A DNA stretch of 64,000 bases, taken from Sphingobacteriales bacterium. Its GTDB lineage: Bacteria > Bacteroidota > Bacteroidia > Chitinophagales > UBA2359. The notes under the pieces are model-generated. The model ran no database searches. It had not been told where the DNA came from and worked only from the letters and a program-made list of their open reading frames with translations. Made by a program: the position numbers and the translations under genes. The stretch spans positions 3,858 through 67,857 of the forward strand of contig JADKCK010000029.1 of the NCBI GenBank assembly GCA_016718845.1. Reading direction: 5' to 3'. Shown here one piece after another: positions 9,287 to 18,481 of the stretch. Numbering within the stretch: the first letter of the stretch is position 1; every line of letters begins with the position of its first letter.

Positions 9287-10315
9287 ATGACAATACGATT
9301 AACAAATTTAGCTTTAATTATCCTCTTATTACTTCCAGTTTCGTTGTCGGCACAAGTAGTTATAAACGAGTTTTCGTGTGCCAACCGAAACATAAACACC
9401 GATAATTACGGAGAAAACGAAGACTGGATTGAGTTGTACAATACATCTGGCTCGGCTGTCGATTTGTCGGGGTATTATTTGAGCGATAAGGCTGGCAATC
9501 CAACTAAATGGCAAATACCAACAGGTGCAACTATTGCTGCTAATGGATATAGACTTATTTGGGCATCGAACAGAAACGAAAATAGCGGCGGCAATTTGCA
9601 CACCAATTTTAAACTAACGCAAACCATAAATAACGAGTATGTGGTGTTTGCTAGCCCAACGGGTGTTATCATCGACTCGGTGCATATTACACCCACCCGA
9701 GCCAATATGTCGAGGGGCAGACAAACCGACGGCTCGGCTACTTGGGGCGTTTTTACCGACCCAAGCCCTAATGCTGCCAACGGACCTGCCACCGAATTTT
9801 ACAATGGATTTGCCCCAACACCCGACATTGAACCCTCGTCGGGGGGCTATGCCGCTACCGTATCTGTTACCATTACTTGCGCCGACCCCACCGCCAGTAT
9901 CTATTACACCACCAACGGCAACACACCTACCAACGCATCTACCTTATATACAGGCGCTTTTGATGTTACCAACACCCAAGTAGTTAAAGCCATTGTTATA
10001 AGCACCGATGCCAGCCTTTTACGCAGCTTTATGGAAACCAATACGTATCTTATTAACGTATCGCATACCATACCTGTTATATCTGTTAGCGGCGACCAAG
10101 TAGACAACCTCATCAATGGCAACCTCAACATTCAACCAGCAGGAGCTTTTGAGCTGTTTAATGCCAACCTTGAACTACAAGACGAAGCCATTGGCGAATT
10201 TAACAAACACGGCAACGACTCGTGGGGGTATCCACAACGCGGCATAGACTATATTACCCGCGACGAGTTTGGTTATGATAACGATATTGACGATGAAATA
10301 TTTTCGACCTACTAA
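9287..10315 (+). CDS. Lamin-tail / CotH surface protein, N-terminal part (frameshifted)
   Basis: These are 342 codons of one larger gene. A signal peptide (1-22, SLSAQ) is followed by a lamin-tail domain (VVINEFSCAN, ENEDWIELYN, DLSGYYLSDK), then a chitobiase/beta-hexosaminidase C-terminal-type domain (ASIYYTTNGNTPTNAS), then the opening of a CotH kinase-like domain (HGNDSWGYPQRGIDYI). The frame ends abruptly at 10315. The sense continues in the next frame if one T is dropped from the TTTT run near 10302, reading IFRPTNRDEFQR. The stop is therefore most likely an indel rather than the true end. Confidence 0.8.
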   Translation: MTIRLTNLALIILLLLPVSLSAQVVINEFSCANRNINTDNYGENEDWIELYNTSGSAVDLSGYYLSDKAGNPTKWQIPTGATIAANGYRLIWASNRNENSGGNLHTNFKLTQTINNEYVVFASPTGVIIDSVHITPTRANMSRGRQTDGSATWGVFTDPSPNAANGPATEFYNGFAPTPDIEPSSGGYAATVSVTITCADPTASIYYTTNGNTPTNASTLYTGAFDVTNTQVVKAIVISTDASLLRSFMETNTYLINVSHTIPVISVSGDQVDNLINGNLNIQPAGAFELFNANLELQDEAIGEFNKHGNDSWGYPQRGIDYITRDEFGYDNDIDDEIFSTY

Positions 10316-12791
10316 CCGCGACGAGTTTCAACGATTGATACTCAAAGCAGCAGCTAGCGATAACTACCCCTTTGAAGGCGGTGGAGCACACATACGCGAT
10401 GCTTTTGTACAGCAACTATCGCAAGTAGGTAATTTAAACCTCGATGAACGTTCTTATGAACCTTGCGTATTATATGTAAACGGTCAATATTGGGGCGTGT
10501 ACGAAATACGCGAAAAAGTAGACGACTCGGATTTCACCGACCATTATTACGATAAAGGCGAGTATGATATTGATTATATCCAAACATGGGGAGGGACATG
10601 GAACGCCTACGGAACCTTTGATGCTTGGGACGACTTGCGTACTTTTGTGCTTAACAACGACATGAGTAACGATGCCAATTATGCCTACGTAACCGAGCGC
10701 CTAGACCCACTTAGCCTTATTGATTATGTAACACTGAATGGACATGTGGTATGTGCCGACTGGTTAAACTACAACACCGCTTGGTGGCACAGCACCGATA
10801 ACCAAGTGCGCTGGCGCTACACCCTTTGGGACATGGATGCAACCTTTGGTCATTATGTGAACTACACGGGCATACCCGACCAAAGCCCTAATGCCGACCC
10901 CTGCAACGTAGAGTCGCCGCAACTTAGCGACCCCGAGCAACAAATAGGTATGTTTTCGGCATTGTTGAACAACGAGCAGTTTATGTCTATGTATATTAAT
11001 AGGTATGCCGAGCTAAATAATACCGTTTTTTCGTGCGATTTTATGCTTAATTTGCTCAACCAAATGGTGGCACGCCTAGAACCCGAAATGCCCGAACACA
11101 TTGCTCGTTGGGGGGGTAGTATGGCTGAATGGCAAGGTAATGTGCAAGACATACGCGATTTTATAGAAACCCGCTGCACCGTTATAGACCAAGGCATTGT
11201 TGATTGCTACGACGTAACAGGCCCATTTCCGCTAACGGTTGTTGTTGAGCCGCCCTTGTCGGGTAATGTAACTTTAAACACTTTAGAGCTACAAAACTAT
11301 CCTTTTACAGGCGATTATTTTGGCGATATATCGGTAAATATGAGCGCTACGCCACAAACAGGCTGGGTTTTTGATTATTGGGAGATGAACAACCACACCG
11401 TTTTACCCGACAATACATCGGCAGTAGCATCGTTTGGCATGACCACCACTGATACCCTCATCGCCCATTTTAAATTCCTTAATCCAGTTACACTAACTAT
11501 TATAATAGATAACCCAACTGGTGGAACCCTTGCCGTAAATGGCGAAGCAATTACCGCATCGCCCACAACCATTACCCTTAATGCCAACGACCTTGTTACG
11601 CTACTTACCACCCCCCAATGGAACTTTACTTTTGATGGATACGAACTAAACAACCACACCATTTTGCCCGATGGTAGTTTTACCATCACCCAAAACGATA
11701 CATTGACCGTGCATTTTACACCTATAGTATACGGCATTACCTATATTGTAGAACCAACGGGCGGTGGTAACATAAACCTAAATGGTAACAATTTGTTGAG
11801 TTACCCCTACACACAATCCTACGACATAAATACCAACGTAAACCTATCGGCAATACCTGCTGCTGGCTACGAGTTTGCTTATTGGGAGGCAACCAACAGT
11901 TTACTGTTTCCGAGCAACAACGACTCGAGTGTGGTGTTTAACACAAGCGCCAACGACACCATTACCCTGCACCTTAACCAACTGCCCATACCCACCTACA
12001 CCATTACTATTGAGGTACAAGGCAGCGGCAACGTAACTGCCAACGGAACAAGCGCATCTCCCCTACCCTACTCGATAACCTTACCACAAGGCACCCCTTT
12101 AGATTTGAGCGCCTTGGCAGCCGCAGGCTACCAATTTGATAGCTGGCAAATTGTAGGTCAAAGCCTATCGAATACTACAAACACCACCCTTAACTTTGTA
12201 CCCACCAACAACCTAAATGTTACGGCAATATTCACCGAAATACCCATTGTGCCAACGTATACCATTACTATAGTAATTGGCGATGCACAACAAGGAAGTA
12301 TCTCGGTAAATGGGCAAATCATTAATACATCGCCTTATACCATTACCCTTACACAGGGCGATACGCTTAACCTTGCTGCTCTTGCCGCCGCTGGCTTTAC
12401 CTTTGTTGAATGGCAAACCAGCATCGAGGGGCTTAACACCAACAATGCCGCATTTAGTTTTGTACCAAACGCCAATGGCACACTTAGCGTAATATTTGCA
12501 GTGCAAAGCATAAAAGCAATATTGATACCCAACGCCTTTTCGCCAAACAACGATGGCACAAACGACGAGTTTAAAGTGACCGGCAACGATGTTTTAAGTC
12601 TAAACCTAAAATTATTTGACCGTTGGGGCACCCCCATTTTTGAAACCAATAATCCACAAATAGGCTGGGACGGCACACAAAAAGGCAAAATCTACCCGTT
12701 GGCACCTACACCTATTATGCCGTTATTACTACCACCACCAACGAAACCATCACTAAAAAAGGTTTTGTTATTTTGGTACGATAATTGTTGA
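10269..12791 (+). CDS. Same surface protein, remainder: CotH domain, five InlB-type repeats, CHU_C sorting domain
   Basis: The sense begins near 10303 in this frame. The CotH-like domain continues to ~residue 310 (CVLYVNGQYWGVYEIREKVD, WRYTLWDMDATFGHYVNY). CotH proteins phosphorylate secreted proteins in spores and pathogens, and DMD fits the metal-binding motif. Five ~75-aa divergent InlB/Listeria-type beta repeats follow (GWVFDYWEMNN, GYEFAYWEATN, GYQFDSWQIVG, GFTFVEWQTS). The C-terminus is a gliding-associated CHU_C/T9SS type B domain (IPNAFSPNNDGTNDEF, LFDRWGTPIFE). A second indel near 12700 breaks it: restoring one G in GTTGGCACC gives LGTYTYYAVITTT and a natural end VILVR at 12784. The product is probably a T9SS-exported surface protein. 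Confidence 0.8.
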   Translation: MVMITILTMKYFRPTNRDEFQRLILKAAASDNYPFEGGGAHIRDAFVQQLSQVGNLNLDERSYEPCVLYVNGQYWGVYEIREKVDDSDFTDHYYDKGEYDIDYIQTWGGTWNAYGTFDAWDDLRTFVLNNDMSNDANYAYVTERLDPLSLIDYVTLNGHVVCADWLNYNTAWWHSTDNQVRWRYTLWDMDATFGHYVNYTGIPDQSPNADPCNVESPQLSDPEQQIGMFSALLNNEQFMSMYINRYAELNNTVFSCDFMLNLLNQMVARLEPEMPEHIARWGGSMAEWQGNVQDIRDFIETRCTVIDQGIVDCYDVTGPFPLTVVVEPPLSGNVTLNTLELQNYPFTGDYFGDISVNMSATPQTGWVFDYWEMNNHTVLPDNTSAVASFGMTTTDTLIAHFKFLNPVTLTIIIDNPTGGTLAVNGEAITASPTTITLNANDLVTLLTTPQWNFTFDGYELNNHTILPDGSFTITQNDTLTVHFTPIVYGITYIVEPTGGGNINLNGNNLLSYPYTQSYDINTNVNLSAIPAAGYEFAYWEATNSLLFPSNNDSSVVFNTSANDTITLHLNQLPIPTYTITIEVQGSGNVTANGTSASPLPYSITLPQGTPLDLSALAAAGYQFDSWQIVGQSLSNTTNTTLNFVPTNNLNVTAIFTEIPIVPTYTITIVIGDAQQGSISVNGQIINTSPYTITLTQGDTLNLAALAAAGFTFVEWQTSIEGLNTNNAAFSFVPNANGTLSVIFAVQSIKAILIPNAFSPNNDGTNDEFKVTGNDVLSLNLKLFDRWGTPIFETNNPQIGWDGTQKGKIYPLAPTPIMPLLLPPPTKPSLKKVLLFWYDNC

Positions 12792-12984
12792 ATAATTGAT
12801 GGAGTTCAGTAACAATCAAGGGCGAAGTATATTAAAATTTTTCCAACATACAGTTATGTACGAAAATAAGAAATAATTAATCATTCGTAAATCCTGCTAT
12901 CCTAGTTTGTTATCTTGCAAATACCTTAATATTGGCAACAATACTTAATGGTAAATAAAATTTGTGGATTATTGGCACAAAGTG

Positions 12985-13015
12985 TTGGTTAATTCAAAAA
13001 GTGTGCGTATCTTTG
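12985..13015 (+). promoter_or_regulatory. Bacteroidota promoter upstream of a short hairpin transcript
   Basis: TTG at 12985-12987, a 20-bp spacer, and TATCTTTG at 13008-13015 match the -33/-7 consensus of the Bacteroidota primary sigma factor. Transcription would start near 13022, directly before the terminator hairpin, and no reading frame follows for more than 400 bp. Confidence 0.55.
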
Positions 13016-13021
13016 CGGCGG

Positions 13022-13083
13022 GCAAGAATTGTACAAAAAGACATCCAAAGTGACCTGAAAAGGCTTTGGATGTCTATTTTTTG
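13022..13083 (+). ncRNA. Candidate ~60-nt small RNA ending in a strong terminator hairpin
   Basis: About 17 nt of single strand is followed by a perfect 12-bp stem, AGACATCCAAAG (13039-13050) with CTTTGGATGTCT (13064-13075). The 13-nt apical region can form a further 3 bp closed by a GAAA tetraloop. An ATTTTTT tail follows. With the promoter just before it, this could be an independent tiny RNA or a truncated leader transcript of greA, which begins 424 bp later. It could instead be only the terminator of the CotH gene, with a chance promoter match. Confidence 0.45.
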
Positions 13084-13506
13084 ATGTCGTTAAATAAGCC
13101 AATAATTTATTGTTTTGCAACAAGCATTTTGTGTAATAAAATGTTGCCAACAATCGTTGTAAGCAAAGAACTTTTTTACCTAATAAAGTGTTTTATAGGC
13201 AGTTAAAACAAACACCCCCGTATTGGTTTTGTTTTTTAACTGACACAAATCTTTACAAATCAAAAAAATATCTTTCAACATCCATAACAATCAAACAATA
13301 AAAGCACACCACATATCTACCAAACAAGGCACAAAAAAAGCAATTCCTCTCGTTGCTCAAAGCTCAATTATCCCAACTAAAACAGCGCTATTTTTGCTAC
13401 TTGTTTAAACATCTTTTTTATTTTCTAACGTTTAACTATTCGATGCAAACTTATACAAGTATGTGTCGGTGGTTTCTTTTATCTGTTCACTTAAAAAAAA
13501 ATACAC

Positions 13507-13977
13507 ATGACCATTAAATATTTCACACCCGAAGGTTTAGACAATCTAAAACAAGAACTACAAACACTAAAAACCAAAGGACGAGCCGATGTTGCCGCCG
13601 CACTACAAGAAGCACGCGAAAAAGGCGACTTATCGGAAAATGCCGAATATGATGCAGCAAAAGATGCCCAAGGAATGTTAGAGATGAAAATCTCGCACCT
13701 AGAAACCGAATTAGGCATGGCGCGCCTATTGGACGAAAGCAAATTAGATGTTTCTAAAATCATGATTTTATCGAAAGTAAAACTCAAAAATTTAAAATTC
13801 AATAAGGTTATAGATTATATGATTGTAACCGATAAAGAAGCCGACCTAAAACAAGGTAAAATATCTATCAGCACACCTATAGCCCAAGGTTTGTTGGGTA
13901 AAATGGTAGGCGATGTTGTCACGATACAAGTTCCGTCGGGAGCCATGGATTTGGAAGTATTAGAAGTATCGCGTTAA
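13507..13977 (+). CDS. greA: Transcription elongation factor GreA
   Basis: The 156-aa length is normal for GreA. The N-terminal coiled coil spans residues ~1-75, with the catalytic-tip motif EKGDLSENAEYDAAKDAQG, whose acidic residues hold Mg in the RNA polymerase secondary channel. The C-terminal FKBP-like domain contains KQGKISISTPIAQGLLGKMVGD, the family's 'SP(I/L)G.ALLGK..GD' region. GreA stimulates cleavage of backtracked transcripts. The HIT gene follows 158 bp downstream, with a terminator after it. Confidence 0.96.
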   Translation: MTIKYFTPEGLDNLKQELQTLKTKGRADVAAALQEAREKGDLSENAEYDAAKDAQGMLEMKISHLETELGMARLLDESKLDVSKIMILSKVKLKNLKFNKVIDYMIVTDKEADLKQGKISISTPIAQGLLGKMVGDVVTIQVPSGAMDLEVLEVSR

Positions 13978-14130
13978 GAGGCTGTCTGCTACAAGCTGTC
14001 CGCTACAGGCTGTTCGCAAGTTTGTTAGTTCCTTCGCCACATCGCTGCTTCGCCGCATCACCACATCGCCGCATCACCACATCTCCACATCACTCCTTCA
14101 CCACATCACTCTTTCACTCTTTCACCATTT
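13978..14130 (+). repeat. Low-complexity intergenic words between greA and the HIT gene
   Basis: The first 40 bp is a run of CTGTCYGCTACARGCTGT-like words. The next ~100 bp is an array of CATCACCACATCGCCG-like words grading into TTCACTCTTTC. Related words occur at 30469-30527, 33985-34050 and 54512-54575. The array can be translated (as a Ser/His/Thr/Pro-rich string) in frame with the HIT gene, but this is unlikely to be real coding. Confidence 0.6.
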
Positions 14131-14135
14131 CCCTC

Positions 14136-14540
14136 ATGCCAAGTATTTTTTCTCGTATCATAGCCGGCGAAATACCTTGCCACAAAATTGCCGAAAACGA
14201 ACACTTTTTTGCCTTTTTAGACATAAACCCGCTTGCAGCAGGGCATACCCTTATAGTGCCTAAAAACGAAACCGACTACCTTTTTGATATGCCCGATGCC
14301 GAATTAGGCAATATGATGGTATTTGCCAAAGGTGTAGCAAAAGCCATAGAAAAAGCTATTCCGTGCCTACGTATTGGCGTTACAGTTATTGGTTTAGAAG
14401 TACCTCATGCACACATACACCTAATACCCATGACCAGCCACGGCACCGACGACCTCAACTTTACCAAAACACGAGCATCTTTTACCCCCGACCAATACAC
14501 ACAAATAGCTACACTAATTAAACAATATTACAATGCTTAG
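14136..14540 (+). CDS. HIT family protein (HinT-like purine nucleoside phosphoramidase)
   Basis: This 134-aa protein has all HIT hallmarks: IFSRIIAGEIPCHKIAEN at the start, FLDINPLAAGHTLIVPK, and the catalytic histidine triad VPHAHIHLIPM. HIT hydrolases of this type cleave AMP-lysine and other nucleoside phosphoramidates in the cytoplasm. The ATG at 14136 is chosen because it begins the canonical MPSIFSRII; the upstream extension is low-complexity repeat. It probably forms a transcription unit with greA, closed by the hairpin at 14558. Confidence 0.93.
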   Translation: MPSIFSRIIAGEIPCHKIAENEHFFAFLDINPLAAGHTLIVPKNETDYLFDMPDAELGNMMVFAKGVAKAIEKAIPCLRIGVTVIGLEVPHAHIHLIPMTSHGTDDLNFTKTRASFTPDQYTQIATLIKQYYNA

Positions 14541-14557
14541 TGTTTAATAAATATGCT

Positions 14558-14598
14558 AAAAAAATCCGCCATCTTAGTTGTTGGCGGATTTTTTTTTT
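14558..14598 (+). terminator. Terminator after greA-HIT unit
   Basis: AAAATCCGCCA pairs with TGGCGGATTTT around a short loop and is followed by a run of T. Confidence 0.8.
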
Positions 14599-14670
14599 GG
14601 TTGATGCTCCAATACATAAACCACACTAAAATTTATCGTCAAATTGTATCAAAATCTCGAACAATATCCC

Positions 14671-14678
14671 TACCTTTG
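14671..14678 (+). promoter_or_regulatory. -7 element just before the aminotransferase start
   Basis: TACCTTTG lies 7 bp before the ATG at 14686, with a TTG at 14644-14646 (24-bp spacer). Transcription would begin at or within a few bases of the start codon. This argues for a very short leader and against the upstream in-frame ATG at 14644. Confidence 0.4.
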
Positions 14679-14685
14679 CACTTCT

Positions 14686-15876
14686 ATGACACAACGACAA
14701 CTTTTTTTACGACATATTGCCCAAACGAGCGATGCCCCGCTGCTCCTCGAAATTGAGCAAGCCGACGGGGTGTACCTTGCCGACACCAAAGGCACCATTT
14801 ACATAGACCTAATTGCAGGTATTAGCGTTAGCAATTTGGGGCATTGCTACCCCGTAGTAGTAGAGGCAATACACGAACAAGTAACTCGTTATATGCACCT
14901 AATGGTATACGGCGAATATGTTTACAGCCCACAAGTAGAACTAGCCAAACTGCTAGTTAGCTCGCTGCCGCGCACCCTCGACAGCGTTTATTTTGTGAAC
15001 TCTGGCACCGAAGCCACCGAAGGAGCCATGAAATTAGCCAAACGATACACCAACCGAACCGAGCTAATTAGCTTCCAAAACGCTTATCATGGCAGCACAC
15101 AAGGCGCACTTAGCCTAATGAGTAGCGACTACCATACACAAAACTACCGCCCACTATTGCCCGATATACGCCACCTACGCTTTAATAACATAGCAGATTT
15201 ACAACACATTACCGAGCGCACCGCCGCCGTAATCGTCGAACCAATACAAGCAGAAGCAGGTGTAATTGTACCCCAAAACAACTTTTTGCAACACCTGCGC
15301 GCTCGCTGCCTCGAAACAGGTACACTGCTAATACTCGACGAAATACAAACAGGCTACGGACGCACCGGAACCCTATTTGCTTTTGAGCAATTGGGCATTG
15401 TGCCCGATATTTTATTGTTGGCAAAAGGCTTTGGTGGCGGCTTGCCCTTGGGTGCTTTTGTTGCCAATAAACGCATTATGTCGGTACTAAGCCACAACCC
15501 TGTATTGGGGCATATTACCACTTTTGGCGGCAATGCTGTTTGCTGCTCTGCAAGTTTGGCAACCCTAAAAGTACTACTTACCGAAGATTATATAAGCCAA
15601 GTAAAAAACAAAGAACAACTTTTTAGGCATTTATTGGTACACCATGCCATTAAAAGCGTGCGTAGTTTTGGCTTGTTAATGGCAGTCGAATTTGCCAACT
15701 TTGAGCTAAACAAACGCATCATCGACCGCTGTATCGAAAAAGGTGTTATCACCGACTGGTTCTTGTTTGCCGATAATTGTATGCGCATCGCCCCGCCGCT
15801 TATCATCACCGAACCACAAATAGAATACGCCTGCCGCACCATCTTAGAGGCAATAGACGAAGTATTGAGCAACTAA
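14686..15876 (+). CDS. Class III pyridoxal-phosphate aminotransferase
   Basis: This 396-aa protein is of ordinary length. It has fold-type I class III motifs: IYIDLIAGISVSNLGHCYP, YFVNSGTEATEGAMKLAK, FQNAYHGSTQGALSLMS, LILDEIQTGYGRTGTLFAFE, and the PLP lysine K247 in LLLAKGFGGGLPLG. The family includes acetylornithine, ornithine and 4-aminobutyrate aminotransferases. Bacteroidota commonly carry an unassigned 'aspartate aminotransferase family' member like this one. Substrate cannot be fixed: no arginine or lysine biosynthetic gene is adjacent. It is monocistronic. Confidence 0.9.
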   Translation: MTQRQLFLRHIAQTSDAPLLLEIEQADGVYLADTKGTIYIDLIAGISVSNLGHCYPVVVEAIHEQVTRYMHLMVYGEYVYSPQVELAKLLVSSLPRTLDSVYFVNSGTEATEGAMKLAKRYTNRTELISFQNAYHGSTQGALSLMSSDYHTQNYRPLLPDIRHLRFNNIADLQHITERTAAVIVEPIQAEAGVIVPQNNFLQHLRARCLETGTLLILDEIQTGYGRTGTLFAFEQLGIVPDILLLAKGFGGGLPLGAFVANKRIMSVLSHNPVLGHITTFGGNAVCCSASLATLKVLLTEDYISQVKNKEQLFRHLLVHHAIKSVRSFGLLMAVEFANFELNKRIIDRCIEKGVITDWFLFADNCMRIAPPLIITEPQIEYACRTILEAIDEVLSN

Positions 15877-16104
15877 ATCCATAAAAATAACTGGTTAGCA
15901 CCATTACAAGCAAACCCCAAACAGCTTTTGAAATTTTTTTTGGGGAAAAATATGCCCTACCTCAACTCCAAATCACATCCTCTATTGTTACAGTTTTCTG
16001 TCTACCCAAACACCACAGCCTACAATTGGCGGACTTCACGCCGCTCTTTGGCTTGCGCAGTTTACCCACAAAATTACCTAATACCCACACATAAATCAAC
16101 ACAA

Positions 16105-16140
16105 AAAATCCCCTTCAAAAAAATGAAGAGGATTTTTTTT
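16105..16140. terminator. Bidirectional terminator between aminotransferase and SOUL genes
   Basis: AAAATCCCCTTCA and TGAAGAGGATTTT form a stem around an A-rich loop, with A run before and T run after, between convergent genes. Confidence 0.7.
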
Positions 16141-16162
16141 ATGCCGTTACGCCAAAGTTTGC

Positions 16163-16765
16163 TTATTTTTCGCTCCAATCAACGGTTACAATAATTTCGT
16201 TTCGTCTGCCAATTAGCTGAAACGGTGGGTTGTAGCCCAAATACCGGAAATTACCTGTGTAGCGTATGTTTTTTTCGTCCAACAGTTTTTTTAGCTTTTC
16301 CGAGTAGCGTTCAATGTCCTTATCCGATGCAAAACCGCCAAATCTGATAGCGGCTACATATTCGTCGCTTGTTTTTTGGATGTTTATTTTTGCATCTTTT
16401 GGTTTAGGCAAATTTTCTTGGGTATAACCCGAGGGCATCACAAAACTCATCGACGAAACCGAGTCGTTGATGTCCATGTGTACGGGTGCAGTCATAGCAA
16501 TTTGCGTATCCGACTCGTTGCCACCAAAAATATAGCCTGCTAATTTTCGGAAACCCGAGCCAGATAGTTCTCGGTAGCTATGCACGCTTGAGTAAACAGT
16601 GGCAATAGTAGTAGCGGGATAAAATCGGATTTCAAAATCTTTTTCGCTATGCACCACTTTGTATTTTTGCTCTTCGGTTTTTCGGCTAGCCATAATACTA
16701 TACGTTTGGGTAAGGAAAATAAATAACGTTAAAACAATTACAACAACAATCATGCTCTTTTTCAT
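16163..16765 (-). CDS. SOUL family heme-binding protein
   Basis: This 200-aa protein has an N-terminal membrane anchor or signal (MIVVVIVLTLFIFL). The SOUL/HBP fold follows: FEIRFYPATTIATVYS, GFRKLAGYIFGGN, the family hallmark IAMTAPVHM, FVMPSGY, and C-terminal RYLGYNPPF. SOUL proteins bind heme or other tetrapyrroles; the bacterial role is not settled. The signal suggests a periplasmic or membrane-attached location. It stands alone on the minus strand, downstream of the glycerophosphodiesterase gene. Confidence 0.9.
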   Translation of the reverse strand: MKKSMIVVVIVLTLFIFLTQTYSIMASRKTEEQKYKVVHSEKDFEIRFYPATTIATVYSSVHSYRELSGSGFRKLAGYIFGGNESDTQIAMTAPVHMDINDSVSSMSFVMPSGYTQENLPKPKDAKINIQKTSDEYVAAIRFGGFASDKDIERYSEKLKKLLDEKNIRYTGNFRYLGYNPPFQLIGRRNEIIVTVDWSEK

Positions 16766-16846
16766 ACTTTGGGGGTTAAGTTAGTACCTTTATACAACAA
16801 CTATGTGGTGTATAATGTTTAACGTTGGCAAAAATACTGCTAACAA

Positions 16847-18202
16847 CTACCTATAATAATCAATCCATTGCACATCAAAAGTGGCAAATTTTGTTAAAAA
16901 TTCTTTGGGCAGATGCAGTACGTAGTCATTTTTTCGCTTGCTGGCATTGTTGTTTTTCACTATTTCTATACTTATATTTTGCAATAGTTGGTTTTCATTG
17001 TTTGGATTATCGTTTTTTATAGTCTTTTCCATTTTGCCCTCGTATTCAAAAAAACTAATACTTTGGTTTGGATTTAGGTATATCGAAAATCCCTCTAATT
17101 TATCAAAATTCCAGATACACCTAATAGCTTGTTCCACATTTTTTACCTCAATAGTAGCTTTACCGTAACCTGCGGGGCTATCAAACACAATTAGTGGTTG
17201 GTTATTTTGTGTTTCGATGCTAAAAGTATTACCATTTTTGTTGCTACATACCACGTTTATGTCGAGTTTTGGGGCGCTGTTTGTATTATTATTTTGCAGC
17301 AAATCGAAATACCTATTTGGATAATCGCTAATTAAACCATCTATGTTTAGTGCTATCAGTTTTTGCATATCGGTAGGTTCGTTAACTGTCCAAGGCACAA
17401 TTTTTACGCCTTTTTTGTGCAAATATTTTACCATTTGTGGCGTTACCAAGGGGTAATAAGGGCTGTAAGTGTGTGGCAAATAACCCAAAGTTTTAAGGTT
17501 TTTGCTCAACGAATCCTCGTTTTCGACCAACAAAACGGTTTTTATTTGGGGGTGTTTTTGGTGCAGATATTGCAAACTACGCACATCAAACGACTGAATA
17601 AATACCCTTTGAGCTATGCCTTTTTGTTGGATAATATCCATCAATAAATCTACAAATTCGTCAGGTTTTGGATGAAAAACATCATCGGTTTGTGGCGTAC
17701 ATTTGGTTTCTATGTTGTAAAACAGGGTTTTGTTGGGGTATTTTTTGTCCACATAAGCCTCTACTTTGTCTATCAACTCGGTTAAAAGTGGTTTGTACGT
17801 TTTAAGTTTGGTTTGATTTGGAAACCTTTCGTGTATTTTTGAGCCACAATCGCATTGTTTAATGTCGTTGTAGTTCATTTGGTACAAATTAAAAGTTTTT
17901 TCGTTATCGGGGTTTATTTCGTTTCCCTCTTTATCCAAACAAATCTCGCTCGACAAAAATGGCTCGTGCGACACCACTACTTGTTTATCACCCGAAATAA
18001 CTACATCTAACTCTAAGGTAGTAACGCCCAAATCAATGGCATGTAACATTGCCTCGATGGTGTTTTCGGGCAGCAAACCTCTGCAACCTCGGTGTCCCTG
18101 AATATCAAAAGTTTGCCCAAAGGCAGCGTTGTTAGATATAATAAGCATAATAAGTAGGTATTTTAGGTGCATTTTTGGTGTATAATTTAGCATAATTTTC
18201 AT
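16847..18202 (-). CDS. Glycerophosphodiester phosphodiesterase, exported
   Basis: A signal peptide (around LLIMLIISNNAAFG) precedes a GDPD TIM-barrel: the catalytic QGHRGCRGLLPENTIEAM, TTLELDVVISGDKQVVVSHE (metal ligands and general acid/base), VFIQSFDVRSLQYLH and VPWTVNE. The last ~110 residues form an extra beta domain beyond a usual GDPD. It cleaves glycerophosphodiesters to glycerol-3-phosphate and an alcohol, probably in the periplasm. The start at 18202 (or in-frame Met at 18193 or 18172) is preferred over upstream options because a good promoter ends at 18227, downstream of those options. Confidence 0.9.
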   Translation of the reverse strand: MKIMLNYTPKMHLKYLLIMLIISNNAAFGQTFDIQGHRGCRGLLPENTIEAMLHAIDLGVTTLELDVVISGDKQVVVSHEPFLSSEICLDKEGNEINPDNEKTFNLYQMNYNDIKQCDCGSKIHERFPNQTKLKTYKPLLTELIDKVEAYVDKKYPNKTLFYNIETKCTPQTDDVFHPKPDEFVDLLMDIIQQKGIAQRVFIQSFDVRSLQYLHQKHPQIKTVLLVENEDSLSKNLKTLGYLPHTYSPYYPLVTPQMVKYLHKKGVKIVPWTVNEPTDMQKLIALNIDGLISDYPNRYFDLLQNNNTNSAPKLDINVVCSNKNGNTFSIETQNNQPLIVFDSPAGYGKATIEVKNVEQAIRCIWNFDKLEGFSIYLNPNQSISFFEYEGKMEKTIKNDNPNNENQLLQNISIEIVKNNNASKRKNDYVLHLPKEFLTKFATFDVQWIDYYR

Positions 18203-18226
18203 TTGGTTGTTTGGTTTTATTCGTTG

Positions 18227-18259
18227 CAAAGATACAGCTAAAAAATGGAAACAAACAAA
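18227..18259 (-). promoter_or_regulatory. Promoter of the glycerophosphodiesterase gene
   Basis: On the minus strand TTTG (18259-18256), a 21-bp spacer, and TATCTTTG (18234-18227) match the Bacteroidota consensus. The start codon follows about 25 bp later. Confidence 0.5.
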
Positions 18260-18388
18260 GAGGTGGTTGCAAAAAAGGGGTGTGCTTTTAAAATAGCTAT
18301 AAATATTATAAAAATAAAAACTGCGTGTACATCTTAGTGTTGGCAAATCCTTATTTTAGCAACATGCCCAATTTTAGGAACGTGCCCC

Positions 18389-18428
18389 AAAAATAATTCC
18401 GTTAAACGTTATTGTTCAACGGAATTAC
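18389..18428 (-). terminator. Terminator of the cleaved-adhesin gene
   Basis: On the minus strand TAATTCCGTT and AACGGAATTA pair around a ~16-base loop and are followed by TTTTT, 54 bp after the gene's stop. Confidence 0.65.
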
Positions 18429-18481
18429 TTGTTTTGGATGGGTTACGAGCGTTAGCTACAACAAATTTTTAGGTAGTTTAA

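Noticed and set aside
14022..14135. N-terminal extension of the HIT protein
   Set aside because: It is an in-frame translation of a low-complexity repeat also found elsewhere in non-coding DNA; HIT proteins begin at MPSIFSRII.
15928..16194. Plus-strand frame of 88 codons in the spacer after the aminotransferase
   Set aside because: It runs through a terminator hairpin into the SOUL gene and has no family-like content.
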